From Methanobacterium sp964452085 (GTDB lineage: Archaea; Methanobacteriota; Methanobacteria; Methanobacteriales; Methanobacteriaceae), in NCBI GenBank assembly GCA_964452085.1, contig CAYVKL010000003.1:248001-312000 (forward strand): a stretch of 64,000 bases of DNA. The letters run 5' to 3'. The position numbers and the translations under genes are program-made. Below, one piece after another: positions 9,730 through 19,604 of the stretch (position 1 is the first letter of the stretch; the number at the start of each line of letters is the position of its first letter). The notes beneath the pieces are model-generated. The model was given only the letters and a program-made list of their open reading frames with translations. It ran no database searches and had not been told where the DNA came from.

Positions 9730-11658
9730 ATGGGAGCAAGTAAAAAAACATGTGATGATATTAAAACTAAAAAATTCGTTCTCATGGACATTGATTACAT
9801 CACCAGAAATGGTGCAGCAGTTATAAGATTATTCGGAAAACTCTGGGGAGACGAGCAAAAGGATCAAAGTGAAAAAGAGGGATGTGAGGGAGAAGTATGC
9901 ACAGGACATATAATAGCTCTGGATAAAAGTTTCAAACCTTACATCTATGTTATTCCTTCTGAAAATTCTGATATTGATGATTGTGCTCAGGAATTGAACT
10001 CACTAGAACTTATGGAACTTATTGGTTTAGAAAAAGTCCGTAAAATTGATTTAGGGGAGTCAAAAGAAGTCCTGAAGATTACCCTCAAACATCCGCGGGA
10101 TATTCCAAAATTAAGAGATAAAATAAGAAGTTTATCATCAGTAAAGGAAATTAGAGAACATGATATTCCATTCTACCGTAGATATCTCATAGATAAAGGA
10201 TTATTCCCCCTGAACGTGATGGAAGTTCAGGGTAAGGTTTTATCCCAAAAATCTTCAACTTGCACCTTCCAGGTTGAAAATACTCCGGTTATGATTGATG
10301 GGAACCTGCCTGAGTTTTCTGTGCTGAGTTTTGATATTGAAGTTTATAATCCCCATGGAATGCCACAGCCGGACAGGGATCCTATAATTATCATTAGTTT
10401 CAACAGTAACCATGGCTTTCAGAAAGTATTCTCCACCAAAGATTCTTCCTTAAACTTTGTGGAAGTGGTGGAGAATGAGAGAGAACTCGTGAAGAAATTT
10501 GTGGAAACTGTTAATTCTATTAAACCTGATTTTATCCTGGGCTACAATTCAGACGGCTTTGACTTCCCCTACATCAGGGATAGGGCTGCGCATTTAGGTG
10601 TGCCCCTTCACTTGGGTGTGGATGGATCCAAACTTAAATTCACCAGGATAGGTGTAAGTAGTGTGGCTATGATCAGGGGCCGAATACACATTGACCTTTA
10701 CCCTAACATTCGCCGTTACCTTCATTTAAATCGCCACACCCTGGAAGATGTCTACAGGGAACTGTTTGGAGAAGAAAAAATGGACATTCCAGGAGATGAG
10801 ATCCACAATTACTGGGAAGAAGGCTGTGCTAAGTTGGAAGAGCTTTTCAAGTACTCTATGGATGATTCCGTTGCAGTTAACCAAATCGGAGAGAAAATGT
10901 TACCTCTCAGCATAGAATTAACCCGGATCGTTGGCCAACCATTATTTGAAGTGGCCCGCATGGCATCCGGACGACACGTGGAATGGTACCTCACCAGGAA
11001 ATCATTTGAATGCGGAAATTTAGTGCCTGAAAAAGCCCCAAAATCCGAATTATCCCGCAGGGAAGAAATACACGCCGAGGGAGGTTACGTCAAAGAACCA
11101 ATACAAGGCCTTCACAAGGATATTGTTTACTTTGATTTTAGAAGCCTGTACCCCAGTATAATAATTTCCAAAAACATCTCCCCGGACAGCCTAATCCCTG
11201 AACATCATGATAATCAAACCCAGAATAGTCAAACCAAGGAAAAGCAAACCAAAAATAAAACTTATGATAATGAAGAAAATTACCATATCACCCCTGAACA
11301 CGGGTTTAAATTCCTAAAACAGCCGCCAGGCATTATCCCTGCAGCCATGGGTAAAATTCTCCAGGATAGAATAAGAATCAAATCCAAGATGAAACAAACA
11401 GAGGATAAAAGAGAGCGCCAGGTGCTGGACGTGCAGCAGCAGGCACTCAAAAGAATGGCCAGTACCATCTATGGATTATACAACCATAGTTCGTTTAGGT
11501 GGTATAGTTTAGAGTGTTCAGAGGCCATAACTGCCTGGGGGAGAGATTTCTTGAAAAAAACCATGAAAGATGCTGAAAAACACGGCATGAAACCAGTTTA
11601 CGCTGATACTGATGGGTTTTTTGCAACCTATGTTGGATCTGCAGATGAAAAGGAGTGA
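9730..11658 (+). CDS. polB1: B-family DNA polymerase, N-terminal (large) fragment of a split enzyme
   Basis: Replicative or repair polymerase with 3'-5' exonuclease. 642 residues. Exonuclease motifs are SFDIEVYN (about residue 200), NSDGFDFPYIRD and YSMDDS; polymerase motifs are DFRSLYPSI (motif A, about 468), KRMASTIYG (motif B, about 572) and YADTDGFF (motif C, about 623). The chain ends 17 residues after motif C, so the thumb is missing. In Methanothermobacter the enzyme is known to be a heterodimer encoded by two distant genes (MTH1208 and MTH208) and this gene matches the larger. The partner is not in the window. The insert NQTQNSQTKEKQTKNKTYDNEEN is unusually polar. Confidence 0.93.
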   Translation: MGASKKTCDDIKTKKFVLMDIDYITRNGAAVIRLFGKLWGDEQKDQSEKEGCEGEVCTGHIIALDKSFKPYIYVIPSENSDIDDCAQELNSLELMELIGLEKVRKIDLGESKEVLKITLKHPRDIPKLRDKIRSLSSVKEIREHDIPFYRRYLIDKGLFPLNVMEVQGKVLSQKSSTCTFQVENTPVMIDGNLPEFSVLSFDIEVYNPHGMPQPDRDPIIIISFNSNHGFQKVFSTKDSSLNFVEVVENERELVKKFVETVNSIKPDFILGYNSDGFDFPYIRDRAAHLGVPLHLGVDGSKLKFTRIGVSSVAMIRGRIHIDLYPNIRRYLHLNRHTLEDVYRELFGEEKMDIPGDEIHNYWEEGCAKLEELFKYSMDDSVAVNQIGEKMLPLSIELTRIVGQPLFEVARMASGRHVEWYLTRKSFECGNLVPEKAPKSELSRREEIHAEGGYVKEPIQGLHKDIVYFDFRSLYPSIIISKNISPDSLIPEHHDNQTQNSQTKEKQTKNKTYDNEENYHITPEHGFKFLKQPPGIIPAAMGKILQDRIRIKSKMKQTEDKRERQVLDVQQQALKRMASTIYGLYNHSSFRWYSLECSEAITAWGRDFLKKTMKDAEKHGMKPVYADTDGFFATYVGSADEKE

Positions 11659-11786
11659 ATTCAGGTTAAAATCTTTGAAAAAGATTGAATTTATTTTGCA
11701 ACCAACCAGACAAGAGGGAGTGATTATTTGCATCTCCATAAACTTATTATTCTTAAAAAACAATTTATTTTAAGGAGTTGGAAATA

Positions 11787-12275
11787 ATGGAAAGTTCTAC
11801 AAAAAATGACATCCTGAAACTTGCCGGATCCTTTTTAATTGTGATTATTTTTGCAGCGATAGGTAGTCTGGCCACATTTTCGCAAATACCAACATGGTAT
11901 GCAGGTTTAATTAGGCCGGATTGGGCACCGCCAAACTGGGTTTTCCCGGTAGTTTGGACCACACTCTACACCTTAATGGCTCTAGCCTTCTTCCTGGTGT
12001 GGAGGAAAGGTTTAGAAAATAAACAGGTCAAAGTGGCAGCAGCCGTCTTTATCGTGCAACTGGCAATAAACGCATTATGGTCACTGGTATTCTTCGGGCT
12101 TCATTCCCTTGGAGGTGGGCTAGCACTGGTACTACTCTTGTGGGTAGCCATACTGGTCAACATAATTGTATTCTACCGTGTAACTAAATGGGCTGGAATA
12201 CTTCTTTTACCTTACATAATTTGGGTGAGTATAGCCAGTTATCTTAACTACACTGTTTGGCTCCTAAATCCATAG
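11787..12275 (+). CDS. TspO/MBR family membrane protein
   Basis: 162 residues with five predicted membrane helices, the family's usual build. Seen: PTWYAGLIRPDWAPPNWVFPVVWTTLYTLMALA, the conserved first loop and second helix, then ALWSLVFFGLHS, and WVSIASYLNYTVWLLNP at the C terminus. TspO proteins bind tetrapyrroles and other ligands in the inner membrane; in methanogens the ligand is unknown. AAGGAG precedes the ATG at 11787, so the in-frame TTG three codons earlier is not preferred. Monocistronic. Confidence 0.92.
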   Translation: MESSTKNDILKLAGSFLIVIIFAAIGSLATFSQIPTWYAGLIRPDWAPPNWVFPVVWTTLYTLMALAFFLVWRKGLENKQVKVAAAVFIVQLAINALWSLVFFGLHSLGGGLALVLLLWVAILVNIIVFYRVTKWAGILLLPYIIWVSIASYLNYTVWLLNP

Positions 12276-12303
12276 GCATGAAATATTAACCCATTATAAG
12301 AAA

Positions 12304-12343
12304 AACCTGAAAGTGAATGCACTTGTAAATACGCTTTCAGGTT
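12304..12343. terminator. Hairpin between converging TspO and CPBP genes
   Basis: AACCTGAAAG (12304-12313) and CTTTCAGGTT (12334-12343) form a perfect 10-bp stem, followed on the plus strand by a T-rich run. It lies in a 110-base convergent gap, so it can serve both strands. Confidence 0.6.
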
Positions 12344-12385
12344 CAAATTTTTATTTACTTGCATTTAGTCTATTTTTTTATAATT

Positions 12386-13471
12386 TTAATCTCTCAATAC
12401 ATCCACTTTCCATATTTTTGATCTTAAAAAGAAAATTGTAAACATTGCCACGATGGCAAAGCCATAAATCCCTGTTCCAAAGGAAAATATGGGATTAATG
12501 GAGCTCGCAATATAAAATCCAGCTATGGGGAAAATTGTATCTGAAACAAGGTGCAATACTACGGCTATCCACACACTCCCTGTCTTTAGGACAGCGTAAC
12601 TGAATATAATACCCGTTATAATACAATTAACCATCATTAAAACAATTCCAAGTAGGGGTTGACCAGGATAGATTGCCCCCATGAGAATTAAAGGAGTATG
12701 CCAGAGACCCCATATTACTCCAATTAATAAAACACCTTTATAACCACCTAAAAGTGGAAATAGCCTGTCCTGAAGGTACACTCTCCACCCGTATTCTTCT
12801 CCAAAATAAATTGGCCATAAAACGAAAAATGAAAGAATTAAACTCGAAATTAAAGTTTCAAAGAACATTTGAAGGTTAAATTCTTTGGCAGGAACTCCCA
12901 ATCCTGAAATATAATTGATAATATAAGCAAATATGAATAACCCTGCAAGAATCAGGGATATAATCAAGTAATATCTTAAATTTTTTCCAAATGATAATTT
13001 TGCACCTTCAAGGTTTCCTCTCCACTTCTTTTTTAAGTTGAGTATGATTACAGTTAATATCCCCATAACCGCAACAGTGGTGGAAACAATGGGCAATTCA
13101 GTGTTTGATGCTGGTTGTAAGGCAACAAGAGGAAGTCCAATGGTGCCCATAATAGGATGTGAATAATTTTCAAAGGCAAATAGAAACACATAGAGCAAGA
13201 AGAAAGTAAGTACTATTTTTGTTTCTCTGGTAAGGGCTTTTGATTTAAAGGCAAACATGCAAGTTATGGCTGCTAAAGCTGGTATTAGCATGTAAGATTG
13301 AAGTGAAACAAACCATAATCGGGATACTGGAAATGATAGGGGGCCCAGAATCAGATATGCCAACAATACAAAGATGAATGTGGCAAGAAAAGTGAGAATT
13401 ATAAATGCATATAATTCTGTTTTAAGTCTTTTCCTTCCTAAAACTATGGCTGTCAAGTAAAATACCCCCAT
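12386..13471 (-). CDS. CPBP (CAAX/Abi) family intramembrane metalloprotease
   Basis: 361 residues with about nine predicted membrane helices. The C-terminal half holds the two signature motifs: FGEEYGWRVYLQDRLF, carrying the paired glutamates and arginine (EExxxR), and GVIWGLWHTPLILMG with the zinc-binding His; VVLHLVSDTIFPIAG follows as the third motif. These are related to Rce1 prenyl-protein proteases. The N-terminal extension of about 180 residues is just membrane helices. Substrate unknown. No operon partner. Confidence 0.88.
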   Translation of the reverse strand: MGVFYLTAIVLGRKRLKTELYAFIILTFLATFIFVLLAYLILGPLSFPVSRLWFVSLQSYMLIPALAAITCMFAFKSKALTRETKIVLTFFLLYVFLFAFENYSHPIMGTIGLPLVALQPASNTELPIVSTTVAVMGILTVIILNLKKKWRGNLEGAKLSFGKNLRYYLIISLILAGLFIFAYIINYISGLGVPAKEFNLQMFFETLISSLILSFFVLWPIYFGEEYGWRVYLQDRLFPLLGGYKGVLLIGVIWGLWHTPLILMGAIYPGQPLLGIVLMMVNCIITGIIFSYAVLKTGSVWIAVVLHLVSDTIFPIAGFYIASSINPIFSFGTGIYGFAIVAMFTIFFLRSKIWKVDVLRD

Positions 13472-13939
13472 TTAACATAGTTATTTCTTAACTGATATTA
13501 AATATCATCGTCGAATTTTTCCTTCTAAATCCCCTAATTTAGATATATTATATGAATTTTTAATCAATATATAATATTAAACATCTAGTGCAGAAATAGA
13601 ACAAGATGTAAGGTTTAATATGTAGAAAATTAGTGCTAATTTATATTAGTTTAATTTAAGCATTGATTTTATTTTTCTTACAAACAACATTAAATAACAT
13701 AATTAAGAGAAATTCGTATACATTAAGCATGATTTTAATATTAAGCAAGGTTAAATAACATCAGCCTTTAAATGGATAATGTTGTTAATTATATCACATT
13801 ATTATTTGGATAAATATATTATTAGTTTGGATAAAAAATACTCCCAATATAACTATATATCCTAAAAAAAGATTAATACTGTCTAAAATATCAAAATTTT
13901 TATAATACCACTATAATCGTCATAATTCGGTGCTAAACT
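13472..13939. other. Divergent AT-rich spacer
   Basis: 468 bases between divergent genes with no credible coding frame. TTTGGATAAA occurs twice, at 13805-13814 and 13826-13835, a 21-base period (two helical turns), and TTAAATAACAT also appears twice. The A/T runs near 13845-13905 probably include the TATA element of the gene starting at 13940. I see no RNA gene. Confidence 0.4.
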
Positions 13940-14518
13940 ATGCTCAATAAAGTAAGGCCTCAATTTCAGAAGTTAATCACCCCTATAGCTAGTAAAATAG
14001 GATTGCACCCTAATATCCTCACCATTATTGGTTTACTGGTGAGTTTACTGGCGGCTTATGCATTCAGTCAGAAATACTTGCTTTTAGGTGCTTTACTCAT
14101 ACTTTTAAGCGGATTTTTCGATGTTATTGATGGGGCGGTGGCCCGGAACAACAACACCAAAAGTAAATTCGGAGGATTCCTGGACTCAACCTCCGACCGC
14201 TTCGCAGATGCATTCATAATCATCGGGATCATATACGGAGGATATGTGGACTGGTTCTGGGGAATTTTAGCACTTCTAGCCTCTTTAAGTGTGAGCTACG
14301 TTCGTGCCCGGGCAGAAGTAGAAGGTATAAAATGTGACGTGGGAATAGCAGAACGGGCCGAACGACTATTCATAATCCTGGGTGGAGCATTCCTGGGATA
14401 CTTCTTCGACCCCAACTTCTTCATGTCACTGGCCATAATTCTCATAATTATCTTGGGATATATAACTGTCCTGCAACGGATTTATCATTCCTGGAAGGAA
14501 TTAAAAGACTTAAAATAA
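13940..14518 (+). CDS. CDP-alcohol phosphatidyltransferase, probably archaetidylinositol phosphate synthase
   Basis: Joins CDP-archaeol to a polyol phosphate in archaeal phospholipid synthesis. 192 residues with five or six helices. The catalytic motif is complete: D-G-x2-A-R-x8-G-x3-D-x3-D in DVIDGAVARNNNTKSKFGG and FLDSTSDRF at about residues 60-88. The Methanobacteriales member of this size and place is archaetidylinositol-phosphate synthase, which uses 1D-myo-inositol 3-phosphate; substrate choice here is by family. The next gene starts 24 bases downstream, so the two form an operon. Confidence 0.85.
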   Translation: MLNKVRPQFQKLITPIASKIGLHPNILTIIGLLVSLLAAYAFSQKYLLLGALLILLSGFFDVIDGAVARNNNTKSKFGGFLDSTSDRFADAFIIIGIIYGGYVDWFWGILALLASLSVSYVRARAEVEGIKCDVGIAERAERLFIILGGAFLGYFFDPNFFMSLAIILIIILGYITVLQRIYHSWKELKDLK

Positions 14519-14541
14519 GATAAAACTTCATAAGTGATTAT

Positions 14542-14784
14542 ATGGATGCAATAGAGCGGATTGAGAAAGATTTGGAGCTTTTTGCAAAAAATATAAAAGA
14601 AGTAGAATCTATAAAAGTCCATAGTAAAGAAGAAAAAATCGTGGAAATGGCCAAAAACTATCGGGATGACACCAAATATTACCTAAAACAAAAAGACTAT
14701 CTCACCTCCTTTGGCTGTATAACCTACGCACACGGACTTCTCGATGCAGTACGCCTTCAAAATGACCTGATTATCGATGAATAA
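14542..14784 (+). CDS. DUF357 family protein
   Basis: 80-residue helical protein of the archaeal DUF357 family: MDAIERIEKDLELFAKNIK, a basic/acidic coiled stretch, then KQKDYLTSFGCITYAHGLLDAVR, the family's C-terminal block. Function unknown. It follows the archaetidylinositol-phosphate synthase gene at 24 bases, an association that suggests, but does not prove, a link to lipid synthesis. Confidence 0.85.
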   Translation: MDAIERIEKDLELFAKNIKEVESIKVHSKEEKIVEMAKNYRDDTKYYLKQKDYLTSFGCITYAHGLLDAVRLQNDLIIDE

Positions 14785-14970
14785 GTCTCATAATCCACGG
14801 GTATACCAATAAATTCATTTATAGGACTTGTATGATTTATAACAAAATTATATTTCATAATAACAGTCCAATGAATTAAATTTAATTTATGAAATTTGAA
14901 TGAATATAACACATTATATTCATTGATTGAATATTAAAATTGATTAAATACTCATAAGAAGGTATTTAAA

Positions 14971-15627
14971 ATGAGGAAATTCTTTGGCAAGGAATCCATG
15001 GTTGAGGGGCATTCTCGTCAGCATATGGAACTGGTCTTTGAATGTGTTGAAAAACTAAAAGAGATAATGCCCCCATTTTACCGGGGCGAATTTGAGTTAT
15101 TGGATGCGAAAGTTATTGAAATGTCCGTTCTGGAAACTAAAGCTGATGAAGTTCGCAGGATTATGGAGATTGAATTTTTTAAGGGTGCTTTCCTACCATT
15201 TGACCGGGAAGATAGGATAATTCTGGCAGAACTGGTGGATAATGTTGCGGATATGACACAGGAGGCAGCATATGGAATAAGCCTCAGCAGGATCACTTTC
15301 CCACCCCACTACCAGGATGATTTTGATGAACTGGTGGATGAGGTAATAGATTCCATTTCTGTTTTAAAAGACTGTATTGAACTGCTGGATGTGGACCTTG
15401 GAAAGGCCCTGGCCAAAGCCCACGAAGTAGAAGAACGAGAAATTAACGTGGACATTATTGAAAGAAGAATAATCAAGAAACTCTATCAATCCTACCGTGA
15501 TGATGAATTTGGTATTTTAAGATTATTAGAACTCAAGAAAATGGTCACCCGTTTGGGTAACATTGTTGACCGGGCAGAAGACGCATCAGACAGAGTGCCA
15601 ATTATCGCGGCTAAGAGGAAAGGCTAG
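14971..15627 (+). CDS. PhoU-like DUF47 protein (TIGR00153 type)
   Basis: 218 residues, all alpha-helical. Seen: FFGKES then HSRQHMELVFECVEKLKE, and the acidic repeats EMSVLETKADEVRRIMEIEFFKGAFLPFDREDRIILAELVDNVADMTQEAA and ECVEKL-type partner LAKAHEVEEREINVDIIERRI; these E-x2-A-D blocks bind metal in PhoU-like proteins. Members often regulate Pit-type phosphate transporters next door; none is present in this window, so its partner is unknown. Ribosome-binding site AAGGTA. Preceded by an AT-rich spacer. Confidence 0.85.
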   Translation: MRKFFGKESMVEGHSRQHMELVFECVEKLKEIMPPFYRGEFELLDAKVIEMSVLETKADEVRRIMEIEFFKGAFLPFDREDRIILAELVDNVADMTQEAAYGISLSRITFPPHYQDDFDELVDEVIDSISVLKDCIELLDVDLGKALAKAHEVEEREINVDIIERRIIKKLYQSYRDDEFGILRLLELKKMVTRLGNIVDRAEDASDRVPIIAAKRKG

Positions 15628-15731
15628 AATAAAATTATCTTGGTAAAAAAAAGTTTAAACTAATATTATCATGGCAAATAGGTTATATTAAATTTATTTA
15701 TGGTAAAATTCGATTTGCTGGAAGAAGTTAA

Positions 15732-16388
15732 ATGAATTTCCAGGATACTGTTTTAAAAGAAGCTAAAAAAGATTTTGGGTACCTTTTAAATCGTGGTTTT
15801 CCCAGAACTGGTGCTTTAACATTTGTGGGTAATCATTACCTCCTAAACCAACACCAAAGAAACTACCTTAACCGTACTGTGTTTTCAAAAGAAAAAATGG
15901 AATCCCGAAAAAGTAAATTAATCCTCCTGTCAGATATAACTGGCAAATGTGTTCTGGTGGATGGTTACAACGTTCTCATCACTACTGAGAGCATATGCAA
16001 AGGGGAGGAAGAGTTCCTGGTGGACTGTGATGATGGTGTTACCAGGGATATCAAGGCCGTTTTTGGTAAATATAAAGAAAACGAAGCCACCAAAGATGCA
16101 TTGAATTCAATTATATCTCTTTTGAAGATTTTCAAACCGGAAAAGGTGCTTTTTTTCTATGACAATCCGGTGAGTTTGAGTGGTGAACTGGCCAAAACCA
16201 CCGAGAAAATCCTGAAATCCCATGAGGTTAAAGGAGATGCTCAGACTGCTGAAAACGTGGATAAGAAACTCATCCAGTTAGCTAAGGAACTTGATGGTGT
16301 GGTGGCCACCAGTGATGGTATAATTATTGATAAAGTAGAATGTGCCCTGGATATACCAGGTTACGTTTCAAGAGTCAAGCAAAAATAA
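15732..16388 (+). CDS. DUF434/DUF5616 protein, possible PIN-like nuclease
   Basis: 218 residues. The N-terminal DUF434 part has FLLNRGFPRTGALTFVGNHYLL-like sequence (residues about 17-38), then SKEKMESRKSKL; the C-terminal part begins CVLVDGYNVLIT with the Asp expected in PIN-type nucleases, followed by SLLKIFKPEKVLFFYDNPVSLSGELA and VVATSDGIIIDKV with another Asp. This makes an RNase-like role possible, inferred from motif layout only. Archaeal conserved, uncharacterised. It ends 93 bases before a converging gene with a hairpin between them. Confidence 0.8.
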   Translation: MNFQDTVLKEAKKDFGYLLNRGFPRTGALTFVGNHYLLNQHQRNYLNRTVFSKEKMESRKSKLILLSDITGKCVLVDGYNVLITTESICKGEEEFLVDCDDGVTRDIKAVFGKYKENEATKDALNSIISLLKIFKPEKVLFFYDNPVSLSGELAKTTEKILKSHEVKGDAQTAENVDKKLIQLAKELDGVVATSDGIIIDKVECALDIPGYVSRVKQK

Positions 16389-16405
16389 ATTGAAGAATCT
16401 AAACA

Positions 16406-16444
16406 TTTAGAAACCTGAATAATTTAAACTTGAAAGTTTCTAAA
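16406..16444. terminator. Hairpin between converging genes
   Basis: TTTAGAAAC (16406-16414) pairs with GTTTCTAAA (16436-16444); the gap between is AT-rich and a T-run follows at 16470. Between the DUF434 gene and the receiver gene, which converge. Confidence 0.45.
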
Positions 16445-16480
16445 CCTGAAAATTTCAAAATATGAATTGTTTTTTATTTT

Positions 16481-16834
<354 letters not shown>

Positions 16835-17022
16835 ATAAATCAATAATTTACAAATTTTTGGAAAAATATAGTAACTTACAAGATAAAAAAACATTAATGA
16901 TTGAAATTATTATGAGTATATCCTATTAATGAGCCTTATTCTAAAAAAAAATAGTTTTTTGGGCTTCATAAGCATTATGAAGCTCCAAATAATAAATCCT
17001 CGACTTTTTTGATATAGATTAT

Positions 17023-18120
<1,098 letters not shown>

Positions 18121-18400
18121 ATTCTTTACACCTCTAAAATAGTTATGAACTCTAAAACAGCATTATAAATGCTGAAAAAGGGTAGTTCGAATTAATAATT
18201 ATAAACCAGTCCCCTTAAGGAAAACCAGCTTAGAAACAGCCTTACACTGTTATAATAGACCCTTTCTTATTAAAGAGTTATGATGAGAAAGACATATAAA
18301 AGTTACTATACCTCCTTTTTGCAGCCCTACATGGACTTTAATATTCAGCCCAGACTTTAATGATCGGTATTTTTATCCTAGTTAATGAATGAATTAACCT

Positions 18401-19441
18401 TTAAAAATATTCAACTTCTTTATAGATTTCACGAACTGCCTGAGCCATCTCCATGGTGGTGGATGATCCCCCTAGATCCGGTGTAAGTTTTTTTCCTTCT
18501 TCAAGGACTTTTATAAGTGCATTTTCCAGTTTAAAAGCCTCTTGTTGCTCTCCCAGAAACTGAAACATGAGACAGGCCGATAAGATCATTGCTGCAGGGT
18601 TTGCCACACCATTACCCGCAATGTCCGGAGCAGAACCGTGTACTGGCTCGAATAATCCATTATCATCCCCTATATTGGCTGATGGTGCCATTCCCAATCC
18701 ACCAACGAGCCCAGCACCTTCATCAGATAATATGTCTCCAAATAGGTTAGTGGTGACCAGTACCTGGAATCTGTGGGGATCTGTAACCAGGAACATGGCC
18801 GCGGCATCCACGTAAAATTCATTAGCATCTATGTTACTGGAAGCATCCATCTCCCCATATTCCTTTGCAACTTTCCAAAAGGCTTCTCTGAATACTCCAT
18901 CAGTTTTTCGAAGTACATTGGCCTTATGAACCCCAGTTACTCTGGTTTTACCTCTTTTAATAGCTTCTTCAAATGCTACCCGTGAGATGCGTTCTGATGC
19001 CTTCCTGGTGATTACCCGCAGTGCAGTGGCCCCTTCTTCTGTGTATTCTTCAATTTGAGAGTAAAGACCTTCGCTGTTTTCACGTACAATTAACATATCC
19101 AGATCATTGTAAAGTGATTTCACACCAGGATATGATTTAACTGGTCTTAAATTGGCATAGAGACCTAATTTTTTTCGTAGGGCTAATATGGAGCCGGGAG
19201 TTTTCTGATCAGGTACAGATGTAACTGCCCCAAAAAGAGTAGCATCGGCTTTTCTGGCCATTTCTACGGTTTCATCAGGTAATGTAGTCCCAGTGTCTTT
19301 AAAACAGGCATACCCTGCCCTTGCTTCTTGAAAGTCCAATTCAATGTCGGAATCTTGGAGAATGTTTAAAGTGGCTTCCATAACCTCCGGACCTATACCA
19401 TCTCCAGGTATTACTAGTATTTTATACATATACATCACCAT
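18401..19441 (-). CDS. 3-isopropylmalate or isohomocitrate dehydrogenase (LeuB/AksF type)
   Basis: NAD(P)-dependent beta-decarboxylating dehydrogenase. 346 residues; MYKILVIPGDGIGPEV at the N terminus, LGLYANLRPVKSYPG, IVRENSEGLYSQIEE, VTDPHRFQVLVTTNLFGDILSDEGAGLVGGLGMAPSAN and FEPVHGSAPDIAG are diagnostic of the leucine/lysine/coenzyme B branch. Methanobacteriales have two such paralogues, one for leucine (LeuB) and one for 2-oxosuberate of coenzyme B (AksF); the sequence alone does not say which this is. Three in-frame ATG codons lie close together (19441, 19435, 19429); GGTGAT before the last could favour MYKIL, but the first is given. Confidence 0.9.
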   Translation of the reverse strand: MVMYMYKILVIPGDGIGPEVMEATLNILQDSDIELDFQEARAGYACFKDTGTTLPDETVEMARKADATLFGAVTSVPDQKTPGSILALRKKLGLYANLRPVKSYPGVKSLYNDLDMLIVRENSEGLYSQIEEYTEEGATALRVITRKASERISRVAFEEAIKRGKTRVTGVHKANVLRKTDGVFREAFWKVAKEYGEMDASSNIDANEFYVDAAAMFLVTDPHRFQVLVTTNLFGDILSDEGAGLVGGLGMAPSANIGDDNGLFEPVHGSAPDIAGNGVANPAAMILSACLMFQFLGEQQEAFKLENALIKVLEEGKKLTPDLGGSSTTMEMAQAVREIYKEVEYF

Positions 19442-19604
19442 TCCTGTTAATATCCAATAAAATCATCTTAAAATGCGAACAACATTAATTTAGAATTATT
19501 TTATGTTTTAAAAGAATTATTTATATTTCAGTTATTTAAATTAACTAAATTTATATTTCAAAACTTAAATTATATTCAAAACCCTATTATATTGAAAACT
19601 TATT

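Noticed and set aside
12304..12350. GGTTCAAAT considered as a tRNA T-loop
   Set aside because: The flanks form a 10-bp terminator hairpin and no cloverleaf can be drawn.
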